Positions 1 to 10,750 of a DNA stretch of 64,000 nucleotides are shown here, piece after piece. The stretch comes from Neurospora tetraspora (taxonomy: Eukaryota; Ascomycota; Sordariomycetes; Sordariales; Sordariaceae). Both the position numbers and the translations under genes were made by a program. Where the stretch lies: contig NW_026944383.1 in assembly GCF_033439725.1 (NCBI RefSeq), positions 1,736,001 to 1,800,000 of the forward strand, written 5' to 3'. A model generated the notes under the pieces. That model saw nothing but the letters and a program-made list of their open reading frames with translations. It did not search any database and was not told where the DNA came from. Numbering within the stretch: position 1 is the stretch's first letter; every line of letters starts with the position of its first letter.

Positions 1-1151
1 CCCCTTGCCATCCATCATTGGCGCCCTCGTGGGTTCTCTGCAAAGCCGCTGCACCTTGTACTACCAACCTCGGGCTTTCTTCAGCTCCTTCGCCGTTTCT
101 CATCTGTTCGTGTAGTCCTTTTTTGGATTGGCTTAGGTTACCGGGTTTGTGGGCGTTCTTCGTTCAGAAGCTGTTGACTTCTGCTACCCTTGGGCATTTC
201 GCTCAAAGGGGGAAAAATGGATGTAGGGAAGAAAGAGTGACAGGAAGAGGAGGACTCCAAGGGAAAATTGTCTGCGTTGCTGTTTTGTCTGGCTTGCCAC
301 TTACCCGTAGCTATCTGCTTCACTTTTCTTTGGCCTTGACGCCATATGGATCAGTTAAGGTGCCGTATGAAAATTGAGATGGAGATGCGGGTTGGGAGGA
401 AGGAGGTTTAGTGGAATAAGTTGAGGTACGATGGTGCGAGCGATAGTAGGAACGCAGTATTTAATAGAAATATACTTTGACTACTTGCACACATGTCATC
501 TTTTTTGTCTGTGGTTGTGATAACCCGGGTTTGAATTTAACCCAAACAAAACACACAACACCCTGGAGGCAGCCTTTGCTTGTGAACGGTAGGTAGCTAC
601 CAAAAGTGTTTAGGTTGGAGCCGGATTATCACAGAAGTGCCAGGTGGAAAGCCGATGAGACATAAACTCAAAACACACGAACAACTGCTCCGTGCATAGC
701 ATGTCAATACAAAACCACAAGGAAACGAGAAGTGTTTTGCGTCTCACTGCTGGCATAGGAATTTGTCAGTTCAAGTGTAAAGGTACGTACCCAGTGTGTC
801 AACATTCGCTTTGCGAGCCGCTGCTCTGATTGGTTCGAGCCCTGAAAGAAAGGGGTGAAGTTTGTTGCCAAGGATTTGTCAGCTGCCAGCCGTCTGTTTC
901 GGTCTGGAAGCTTTCAGAGGAGAATATGACATAACCCTCGGTATCGATTGGCGATTATCAATCTTATCAGACCGTTCACCTCTTTACCCGTCGCGTCTCG
1001 CCTCGTTCTCAGTCACCAAGAATCCATCAAAAGACACAGGCATTCTTCCGCCTGCCTCAAGCAACCCGCTTCAAACGTTGTTAATTACTCCGACCATATT
1101 CGAATTCACCGCACCTGACATCCTTTCCCATACCGTCACCGGAATCTCACA
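1..1151. other. no supported gene; region upstream of cwc24
   Basis: Mixed-composition DNA with only short open frames on either strand, none with recognisable motifs and the longest (18-377) opening with TTG. It may hold the 3' UTR of a gene beyond the left edge. A 10-bp perfect palindrome GGTAGCTACC lies near 593. The last ~100 bases before 1152 should be the cwc24 5' UTR. Confidence 0.5.
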
Positions 1152-2476
1152 ATGGCGGACACCGAGCAACCACCAGCAGCACCAGCAGCACCCGAACCCA
1201 CAACAGCGACCGCAACCGCCCCCATCGCTCCAGTCGCAATCTTCAAGAAGCGCGGCGCAAAGGGCAAAGCGAACCTGCGCAAACGCCCCGCCTCTCCGCC
1301 ACCCGCAGCAAAAGACAGCGATGACGACTCCTCCGACTTCGAGTCCTCCGAGGACGAGGCAACAGGCCAGCGAATCAAGCGGAGGAAAAAGAACCACAAA
1401 GCGGCCGTCATGGCGTCGTCACGAGATAAAAACGGCGGCAAGGGGATGACAAGGGAAGAACAAATCCGGAGCAACACCATCTACGAAGCCGACCGGGACG
1501 CCGCGCTGCGGCTGGACGCGACGAAGCAGGATGCTACCAAGGGGAGCAATTGGTTTGATGAGGACAAGGAGAAGGATGATGATCTCTCGGTGGGGAATCT
1601 GCTGGGGAGGACGAGGACGATGATGAAGAATAAGAAGAAGAGTGGCGGAGAGGAGGATGATACCCAAACTTCGGAACGAGAACCGGACGGGACATACAGA
1701 GGCCTGGCGAATCAGGCGAGTTACATACAAAAGAACCCGAACGCGCCGAATCGCAAGGTTGGGCCGATCAAGGCGCCGAGCAATATCAGGACGATTACGA
1801 TTACTGATATGGCGCCTGATGTTTGCAAGGAGTGAGTAGTACCTCAGTGGTTCCCTTCCCTTTCCCTTTTCTCTATTCTATTCTACTCTACATCTTGCGT
1901 GACCTAGATAGTAGGCTAACCGCTTTTACCAACCAAAACAGCTACAAACAAACCGGCTTTTGCGGCTTCGGCGATAACTGCAAATTCCTCCACGCCCGCG
2001 AAGACTACGCCCACGGCTGGCAACTCGACAAAGAATGGGAGAACGTCACCAAGGGCAAGAAAAACCTTCAGGGCACCATTGTCGCCAGCGCCGACCGCAA
2101 AAAAAAGAAAAACGAAAAAGATGCCGCCGACGAAGACGACGCCGAAGCAGCCGAAGAAGCCCTCCTAGAAAACATCCCCTTCGCGTGTATCATCTGCCGC
2201 GGTCCTTATTCAAACTCGCCCGTCGTCACGCGCTGCGGGCATTACTTTTGCGAAGCGTGCGCGCTGAAAAGGTATCGTAAAGACCCCAGCTGCGCGGCGT
2301 GCGGGGCCGGGACGAACGGGGTGTTTAATGCGGCCAAGAGGCTGGCGAAGTTGTTGGAGAAGAAGAGGGCGAGGGCGGAGAGGTTGAGGAGGGAGGCGAG
2401 GGAGATGGGGGAGGAGGTTAGTGAGGAGGAGGAGGAGGATGGGGAAGAGGAGGAGGAGGATGGGGGGAGTGATTGA
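1152..2476 (+). CDS. cwc24: pre-mRNA-splicing factor CWC24 (CCCH + RING finger, RNF113A family)
   Basis: Two exons, 1152-1831 and 1942-2476, give 404 residues. The 110-nt intron (GTGAGT...GCTAAC...CAG) splits an Asp codon inside the zinc finger, and splicing restores it. A CCCH finger with CX8CX5CX3H spacing occupies residues 225-244, and a C3HC4 RING follows at 309-347 (C309, C312, C325, H327, C330, C333, C344, C347). The HGWQLDKEW stretch between them is typical of the family. The N-terminal half is charged and low in complexity, and the C-terminus is a long Glu/Asp run. In yeast and human this protein is part of the activated spliceosome (Cef1/NTC-associated) and acts before the first step of splicing; a nuclear role is inferred here. 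The first ATG of the frame is used. Confidence 0.93.
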
Positions 2477-2890
2477 GGCGGATGATGTGGATGAGGTTGG
2501 CGTAGGTAGAGAGGAGAGTAGGAGAGAGAGAGAGGCGCTATAGAGGCGTAGCAGAAGAATGGCGGCTTATTGCAGGAAGGCCTCGATACCACCAGGCGTT
2601 AACATACCTAGATTTAATTTCATGGCCTTTGGAGCACCTTCAGTGCTTTCGAAATTGATCATACAGTTGTTTACGATATTTCTACATAAGTGTCAGTTGT
2701 ATCCGAACAAAACTGGACCGGGTGGAATCATGGGCAATTTGTTGCGTCTTGAACAGAGACAAGCAGTTTCTGTCACCCAATGCCACCAACATTTTGGCAA
2801 AAAAAGAGTGGGCATTTCTCCATAGAACGCATACGCAAAACATGAAAAAAAGATGATGTTGTCCTGATAACTCGGGAACATCGGGAATTG
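2477..2890. other. intergenic: cwc24 3' region and tRNA trailer
   Basis: No gene seen. Seven adenines at 2845-2851 on the plus strand are a T7 run on the minus strand about 40 nt beyond the tRNA gene, and could serve as its RNA polymerase III terminator. Short open frames here overlap on both strands and lack motifs. Confidence 0.4.
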
Positions 2891-2963
2891 AGCCCGACGT
2901 GGGGGTCGAACCCACAACCTTGAGATTAAGAGTCTCACGCTCTACCGATTGAGCTAGCCGGGC
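2891..2963 (-). tRNA. tRNA-Lys(CTT)
   Basis: Read on the minus strand this 73-nt stretch folds as a complete cloverleaf without an intron. The 7-bp acceptor stem pairs GCCCGGC with GTCGGGC (one G-U). The D arm contains TAGCTCAATCGGTAGAGC (A box). The anticodon stem TGAGA/TCTCA encloses the loop CTCTTAA, giving anticodon CTT for Lys AAG codons. The T arm GTGGGTTCGACCCCCAC supplies the B box. The discriminator base is T at 2891. CCA is not encoded, as expected for a eukaryotic nuclear tRNA. Confidence 0.95.
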
Positions 2964-3291
2964 GGTTGTTAACCGCCTTGGATTGTTGAAGGACGCAGCC
3001 GAGTCATGCACACATATAGTAGCAATGATGATACTTTGTATTTCCTTATTCTCAATAACATTATTGTGTTCTGAATACCATCAACGCACTTCCAGGATTG
3101 AGTATTGTTGTCCATCCCTTAATCCGCCAGCCCAGTTATCCATTCCGTAGTACTCCATAGTCCATAATGCCCTATTACCCAACCCAAACCGGCCCGCGTT
3201 GAAGAGCATAACAAAAAGGGAGAAATGCTACCAGTTGCCCCAGTTAATGTCAAAAATGAGGACAATGACTCGAAGTGATCAGCAGCCTGAC
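2964..3291. other. intergenic between tRNA-Lys and atg3 3' end
   Basis: No gene or repeat recognised. It holds the 5' flank of the minus-strand tRNA and the 3' UTR of atg3, which is transcribed leftward into this interval. Confidence 0.4.
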
Positions 3292-4485
3292 TTAGACACC
3301 CATGGTGAAGTCGTGCTCGATGCCGGGAGTGACGCTGGCAATGAACTAGAAGAGTAAAGGTCAGCACATGCATCACACTATGAATGGGCAAACAACGGGT
3401 TATAGGTAGACATACCTTCAGGAAGACCACCAGGTATTGATCCACACGAATGGCCACCTCCTGGTCGGCGACATCATGCGGAACCTCCTCCCACTCGGCA
3501 TCTTCGCCGGGAGCGGCCTCGACAGCGTTCGCATGCGCCCCGCTGACATCCAACTTGTTAATCTCATCCACGAGACCTTCCATTCCCTGTTCGCTTCCGG
3601 AGACCTGACCGGCCTTCATCTTCTCACGGCGGAGCTTGAGAGCGGCATCAGCCCGATCCAGCAACGTCTTCATGACGGAGGCGTGACGGCAGGGGTGCAC
3701 GCTGGCCATCTTGACGCTGTGAGAGAAGAAGGGGAAGTCTTCGAGTGTTACGGTCTTGTCCTTGTAGTCGCCGACGATATCCTCCATCATCAGATGAGGG
3801 GGAAGCGGTTGTCCGTTGGCGAGATACCCTGACATGTACATGCGTGGGCACTTGTAGGCGTTGGCGTAGGTAATGTAAAGGGTGTAGGTGCGCTTTCCAC
3901 TGTAGGTAGGAGGCGGTCAAGTTAGCACATGTTCGACTGCTATCTCATGAACTGCAAAAGGGATGTGTGGATGTTATCTTACCTGTTCGAGTTATCGCCC
4001 TCAGCCCGGATGATGGCCTCGTCGTCATCGTCATCTTCCATATCGGGAATATCATCCTCATCCACAACCTCTCTATCGCCAACGTTGCCAGCATCGTCGA
4101 TGTTGCGAACCTCTCGTACCCTAAGTGGCTGTGAGCTGGTCATGCTGCCGGTCCGCAACCAGCCGTCATCGTCGGCACCGCCCTTGTTGCCCTCAACGAG
4201 AGCCTCCTCGTGGCCCGCATCGCCAGCAAAGTCATCGTTCAAGCGTCGATGGCAGGGAACATGTCGTGTGACGAGGAACTGCTTTCCGGGTGGCAGGAAT
4301 GGGAGGCGCTTGCTAGGTGAATCGGCATCGGCCCATGACCACGAAGGAAACTTAAAGGTGAGGTAGTCACCGGCGGCTACGAACTCTTCTGGGGTGATTT
4401 GCCCTGTGTTGCGGAATGTCGAGGTATGGCTGACGGGCGTGTACTTGTCGAGGAGGGTAGCAGCGGTTGATCTGAGGAAGTTCAT
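3292..4485 (-). CDS. atg3: autophagy-related protein 3 (Atg3, E2-like conjugating enzyme)
   Basis: Minus-strand exons 4485-3983, 3899-3416 and 3345-3292 give 346 residues. Introns are 83 and 70 nt, both with CTAAC/CTGAC branch sites and clean GT..AG ends. Atg3 receives Atg8 from the E1 Atg7 and transfers it to phosphatidylethanolamine for autophagosome growth. The N-terminus ([18 protein letters not shown]) matches the family's membrane-binding helix. An acidic flexible region covers residues ~100-165. The catalytic HPC motif places the active cysteine at about residue 238, close to Cys234 of yeast Atg3. The C-terminal FLKF...EHDFTMGV tail, formed across the last intron, is the conserved C-terminus. 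Transcribed divergently from sla2. Confidence 0.95.
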
Positions 4486-5825
4486 CTTGAAATCGAGGGA
4501 ATCGACGGGAAATCGATGGGAAATGCTGTAGTAACGCAGGTAAATCGATGGATGAAAAGGTTGACAGGAGACTTGGGCTTTCGGAGGCCCTCCTGACCGT
4601 CAAGGTGTTTGTTGTAGGCTGTCAAATGTGGACTTGGTTATGGGGGACAGGTGAAAGGCGGGGTGGGGTATGCTTCAGTTTCGTCTGTTGCACTGGCGGT
4701 CGCGATAAGGGTTGAACTCGATCGGATGCTAGGAGGATAATTTTGTTTGACGGTTGTGCGAGGGGGAAAAAAGAAGAGAAAGAACAGATTTGATCAGAGA
4801 ACAAGCCGAGGATAAAGCATATCACAAAGCAGATGCCCGTGACGCGAACGACATAACACTTGGAGAATGAGGCTGCCACACGTCAAGTGACGAACACTGG
4901 GGAAGCCCGTGATAGTGACTGGGCAGGGGTGTGATGTGGATGACGGGATGAGGTGGCTCCTGGCTCACTGTTCAGTGAGGTGCCTGGGGGAAAAGGTGCG
5001 GGGGCCAGATAAAGCGCAGCGTTCACCCAGCGGTCTGCCCTGGCGAGGGTGCCTGCCGTAGAGGTAGGATACCTAGCCATCAAGGTACAATCTCGTGTAC
5101 TCTATTTAGAGGTACGTCTGTTCCGGGCGAAGCTGCCTAAAGATAGAGGTACCTGTCAATAAGGTCCCTGAGGTGGGTACCTCTGACGAGCTCAGCGGGG
5201 TTTCAGACAAGTGGTACGCAGCCTCGATACCACAAGAAGTTGGTGCCTGTCCTGGAGATCTTCTTCGACCCCCATCTCCATGTGTGGCCTCGATCAAGAA
5301 GAGTTCAGAAGATTTGACAGCAGGCTGCCAGCGGGCAAGGGGTATTCAGGGATTCAAATGACGGCTTGGTCTCTAATGAATCTTAAATTAGCGGGCCGTC
5401 AATCGGGTCCTCTCTGCAATGTCCCCCACCGAAAGCCTCCGGCAATTCCATTGGCCATGATTGCCAAGGCGAGATGCTGGGAGCTGCGAGGCCGTAGGTG
5501 GCTGTACCCGGACGCCGTACGACCTTCCAGAACCTGGAACCTCCTGTTTCTTCTCCAACCGCAGGTGTCATAGCTCACTTTCCTGTTGGACCAAGTGGAA
5601 AGGCTGACGACGACGACGCCGACGACGACAAGACCGTCGCCGCGTGATATTCACGAGTCCTTCTCATCTATTGTTTAGCTTGGACTACTTCTCGTTCTTT
5701 AATTGAAACACCTGCAAAGCCGTGCGCCCAACGCTCAACCAGGACGGGTCGTTGTCGCATCCATAATAACTCGCCAACTGCCAACTGCATCTACACCTAA
5801 TATAATCACCCTTTGACTGCCCAAC
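4486..5825. promoter_or_regulatory. divergent promoter region between atg3 and sla2
   Basis: 1.34 kb between two divergent start codons with no motif-bearing ORF. Copies of AGAGGTA(C) occur in both orientations between about 5058 and 5185, including two GGTACC palindromes. A GAC-rich microsatellite sits at ~5605-5632, just before the sla2 leader. Only the location and repeats are seen; promoter activity is inferred. Confidence 0.45.
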
Positions 5826-8800
5826 ATGGCGACCATACGAAGTCTCGATCATACCAAGTGCGTCCGTCCAAGTCATACCTCCCGAATGGCTCATGCGCAT
5901 GTATACTGACCGATGCTGCCGCTGCACAGATCCGAAGCCGAACTGGCCATCAACATCAAAAAGGCCACCAGCGCCGAAGAGACAGCCCCGAAACGCAAAC
6001 ATGTTCGAAGTTGTATCGTATATACGTGGGACCACAAGTCCTCCCAGTCCTTCTGGGCAGGCATGAAGGTCCAGCCCATCATGGCCGACGAGGTCCAGAC
6101 CTTCAAGGCCCTCATCACCATTCACAAGGTCCTCCAGGAGGGCCACCCGGCGACGCTGAGAGAGGCCATGGCAAACCGTGGTTGGATTGACAGCCTGAAC
6201 CGCGGCATGGGCGGCGAAGGCATGCGTGGATATGGGCCCTTGATCAAGGAATACGTTTACTACCTCCTTGCGAAGCTTTCGTTCCATCAGCAACACCCCG
6301 AGTTCAACGGCACATTCGAATATGAGGAATACATCAGTCTCAAGGCCATCAACGATCCGAACGAGGGTTACGAAACCATCACCGACCTCATGACCCTTCA
6401 GGATAAGATTGACCAGTTCCAGAAGCTCATCTTCTCTCACTTCCGGAACGTCGGCAACAACGAGTGCAGGATATCAGCCCTGGTCCCTCTGGTCACCGAA
6501 AGCTATGGCATCTACAAGTTCATCACAAGCATGCTACGCGCCATGCACTCCTCCACTGGCGACGTCGATGCGTTAGAGCCGTTGCGCGGAAAATATGATG
6601 CCCAGCATTACCGACTAGTCAAGTTTTACTACGAGTGCTCAAACCTTCGCTACCTCACCAGTCTGATTACGATCCCCAAGCTTCCCCAGGATCCACCCAA
6701 CCTCCTGGCTGAGGACGGGAACGCCCCTGCTTTGCCTGCTCGGCCAAAGCACGAAATCGAAAGGCGCCCGACGCCTCCGCCCCCAGCACCAAAATCCGAA
6801 GAGCCCGATGACATGGCCGAGTTCTGGAAGAATGAACTTGACAGGCAGAACCGGGAATACGAGGAGCAGCAACGGGTTTTGGAAGCACAGCAGCAGCAGG
6901 CGTTGCTAGCACAGCAGCAAGCGCAACTACAAGCACAACGCGATTTCGAAGAACAACAACGTCGGTTGATGGAGCAACAGCAAAGGGAGCAAGAGGCCTT
7001 GATGGCCCAGCAGTCACAATGGCAGGTTCAAGGTCGGCTTGCTGAGCTTGAACAGGAGAATCTGAATGCCCGAGCCCAGTACGAGCGTGATCAGCTGATG
7101 CTTCAGCAGTACGACCAAAGGGTCAAGGCTTTGGAAAGCGAGTTGTCACAGATCCAGGGTAACTACGGCCAGCAAATAAACAGCAGGGATGACCAGATTC
7201 GTGCTCTACAAGAACAACTCAACACTTGGAGGACAAAGTATGAAGCGCTTGCAAAGCTCTACTCCCAGCTTCGTCACGAGCATCTCGATCTCCTCCAAAA
7301 GTTCAAGACGGTGCAGCTCAAGGCGGCTTCCGCTCAGGAAGCGATTGAGAAGCGGGAGAAGCTTGAGCGTGAGATCAAGACCAAGAACTTGGAGCTGGCA
7401 GACATGATTCGGGAGCGCGATCGGGCCCTTCACGAAAAGGACAGGCTAACAGGCTCGAACAAGGACGAGGTTGAGAAGCTCAAGAGGGAGTTACGGATGG
7501 CCTTGGACCGCGCCGATAATCTCGAGCGGAGCAAGGGCAACGAGCTTTCTACGATGCTCTCCAAGTACAACCGCGAGATGGCCGATCTGGAGGAAGCTTT
7601 GCGTATCAAGTCACGAGCACTCGAAGAAGCGCAAGCCAAGCTACGGGACGGCAGCTCAGATCTTGAAGCGTTGCTTCGCGAGAAGGAGGAGGAGCTCGAG
7701 GTTTACAAGGCTGGCATGGACCAGACATTGATCGAGCTCAATGAGCTCAGGAACAATCAGGGTGTCTCCGATTCAGCCCTCGACGGTCAGCTCGACGCGT
7801 TGATCCTCTCACAGCTGGAGAAGGTCAACGAGATCATCGACTCTGTGCTTCAAGCGAGCGTTCAGCGTGTCGATGATGCCATGTATGAGCTCGACTCCAC
7901 CATGCAAGCCGGAAACCAGAATGCCTCGCCTTCCTATGTTCTCTCGCAAATTGAAAAGGCGTCTGCCAGTGCCACGGAGTTTGCTACCGCTTTCAACGTT
8001 TTCATTGCCGACGGTCCCAGCAGCAGCCCGGCGGAGCTCATCAAGAACGCCAACGTTTTCGCTGGCGCCATCGCGGATGTGTGCAGCAACACCAAGGGTC
8101 TCGTTCGCCTCGCTACTGACGAGAAGAAGAGTGACTCCTTGATCAACGGTGCTCGTTCATCTGCCCATTCGACAGTCAAGTTCTTCCGCGGTCTGTTGAG
8201 CTTCCGCCTTGAGGGCATGGATCCCCTTCAGAAGACAGATGTTGTCATCAACAGCAACAACGATGTCCAGATCAACCTGCAAAAGCTGAACAAGCTTGTC
8301 GAGACCTTCGCCCCTGGCTTCGGTCAGCTCGCTAACAAGGGTGACCTTGGAGACATCGTCGATCAAGAACTCAGCAAGGCGGCCGATGCCATTGCTGCTG
8401 CCGTTGCCCGTTTGCAGAAGCTCAAGAACAAGCCTCGCGATGGCTATACTACCTACGAACTCAAGGTCCACGACTCGATCCTTGATGCCGCCATGGCCAT
8501 TACTACCGCTATTGCGCAGCTCATCAAGGCCGCCACCGCTACACAGCAGGAGATTGTACAGGCTGGCCGTGGCTCGTCTTCGCGTACCGCCTTCTACAAG
8601 AAGAACAACAGATGGACCGAGGGTCTCATTTCCGCCGCCAAGGCTGTTGCCGACTCTACCAGCACTCTCATCGAGACTGCCGACGGTGTTCTTTCCAACC
8701 GCAACAGCCCCGAGCAGCTCATCGTTGCATCTAATAATGTTGCGGCCTCCACCGCCCAGCTTGTGGCTGCCAGCCGTGTGAAGGCCGGCTTCATGAGCAA

Positions 8801-9163
8801 GAACCAGGAGAACCTGGAGCAAGCCAGCAAGGCTGTCGGTGCCGCCTGCCGTGCGCTCGTCAGACAGGTCCAGAGCATGATCAAGGACCGCAATGCCGAG
8901 GAGGAGCAAGTGGACTACAGCAAGCTTGGGTCGCACGAGTTCAAGGTGCGCGAGATGGAGCAACAGGTACGTATTTTCTTCCCGACTTCCTTCGTTTTCT
9001 GTTTCCGGCATCCCTTGCCTTTCGTAGATTCCTTGCTGACTATGTCCTTCTCTGCCACACACAGGTCGAAATTTTGCAACTCGAAAACGCATTGAATGCT
9101 GCTCGCAGCAGACTCGGCGAAATGCGCAAGATCTCGTATCAACAGGACGAGGACGAGGATTAA
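5826..9163 (+). CDS. sla2: SLA2/End4 (HIP1R family) endocytic actin-binding adaptor
   Basis: Exons 5826-5857, 5930-8966 and 9065-9163 give 1055 residues. The tiny first exon encodes MATIRSLDHT plus part of Lys11, and exon 2 resumes with SEAELAINIKKA. An ANTH lipid-binding domain spans residues ~12-290 (YTWDHKSSQSFW...ALITIHKVLQEGH). A Pro-rich linker follows, then a Gln-rich coiled coil at ~310-620, and a C-terminal I/LWEQ (THATCH) actin-binding module around residues 800-1020 (RWTEGLISAAKAVADS near 905). The last exon adds a short helix and the acidic end DEDED. Sla2 links clathrin-coated membrane to F-actin during endocytosis. SLA2 is the classic gene on one flank of Pezizomycotina MAT loci, which agrees with mat a-1 to the right. 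Confidence 0.96.
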
Positions 9164-10750
9164 TCGGCCCGCAACACATGGTGGTGCTAGGGTATACCCG
9201 GTGGCTTCGTTCCTCTCGCTGGCTTCACGCTTCAGTGCGCGGCGTGGGCACATACACCCGACCAGATCCTCTTCCTCATTTTGTTCTCGTCCCGCAATGT
9301 CTTCCAAAATATTCACCAGACGTCTTTATATCTTAGCAATGTGCTATGTACCCCCTCTGTACCTAGTTCGGATTCCTTTTTGGAGATGTCATCAGGTGTT
9401 AGTGTTAAACTTAATTCACTTACCTTGTTCTTTTTGGTCCGCTGAGTCGTAAACTGAATGGGATGGCCTGGGGCTTGGATTTGTTCCGCTCGCTCTTCGG
9501 GTGGCTTTTTTTTTTTTGCACAACATGGGCAAAACGCCACCCCCGCTGTCATCATGTCGGTTTCCGTTGCTTTACTTCTCGTGTGAAATGTTCGTTTTCT
9601 GTGGTTTCGACTTTCCCGTTCGCTGGTCGCTGCTCGCCGCTCGTTTGGTCAATCGGTCGATCGGTCACCGAGAGAGTTCCCCATATGTGTCGAGAGTGGA
9701 TAGACGATCGAGTTTCGCGCTGCTGTGTATCGCCCCGTGTTCCTCCTCCTCTTCTGTTCCCCTTCCCAGTCAACGTTTCGAGCCCTCAGCTGTTTAGTTT
9801 GCGCACCTTGTTGTATGTCGTCCATATCTCTCCTTCCGTTTCGCTTTTCCGTCGCTGTCTCGCTCGTCAGATCGTCCTCGGTGGTCATTTGCGTTCGTGA
9901 AGCTTGAAAGGTTTTATTCGAGATCGTTTCCGTCGTTTCGCCCGGTCCAGTTGCTGGTCCCCATCCCTTCTTTTTCCTCGCGTCTGCCTGAAAGTGTCGT
10001 CCCTGCTTCTCCCTTCATCCCCCCTCCCTCCCATCTTGATTTGCTTTTCCTCCTTCTCATCCTCGCAGGCCGTACCGAAGCACGGCCGCCAGTCTTTCCC
10101 GCTTCCCCCTCCCCCCCGGTCGGTTGGCGTTTATCTTCAGTTATCCCGGTGCAGCTTCGGAGTCGTCGTTGGCGTACTAGCCGACCGCTTGGATAGATAG
10201 ATGGTGGATGGATCGATGGATAAGTACCAATGCCAGGTTCCGAGGGTTGGGTGGTGATTGCTGCGGACGGAAGGGTATGATGTCCAAGAACAGAACATTC
10301 TTGCCTTCTCAGCCAAGGTTTCTTTTTCTCTTTCCTCTTGTTTCTTTCTTCGATGAATCGAAGTCCCAAATCCCAGATCCTACCCCCGTCCTTCGCCTCG
10401 TTTGCCTGGACCGCCACTGGTTGTGATGCTGTTGGAGATGTCGGGGGGTTCTCATGGGGATCGTGTTCGCCGTTGCCTTGGGGTTCGGTTTTGAGGGTCG
10501 TGGTTTGTAGGATGGTAGACGAGGGCGCGTCAAGCGAGAGTAGGTGGTGTTAAAGGAGGGGTGGGAAGTTTACGGAGTCTCTGTGTTGAACTGTATATCA
10601 GTCTATCCAGAACTTTTCCTGCGCAAATTTCGATGGGAAAGCGGTGACTCAGGGAGGGTGGAACTCGGTGACCCCGTCGATGCATTGAGTGGGAATGTAC
10701 CTCCTCTATGAACACTTACCAGATGGACATACGCCTGGAACATAGTGTAT
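9164..10750. other. pyrimidine-rich region downstream of sla2, no supported gene
   Basis: About 1.6 kb, C/T-rich on the plus strand between ~9560 and 10150, with a T run at ~9508. Open frames of 60-170 codons occur on both strands but are mutually overlapping, rich in Ser/Pro/Arg and lack known motifs, as expected from compositional bias. The beginning should be the sla2 3' UTR. Confidence 0.4.

Noticed and set aside
18-377. 119-codon frame at the left edge
   Set aside because: TTG start, no motif, Leu/Ser-rich composition from pyrimidine-rich DNA.
9463-9900. 145-codon frame and overlapping frames downstream of sla2
   Set aside because: Arises from a C/T-rich tract; several frames on both strands are equally open and none resembles a protein family.
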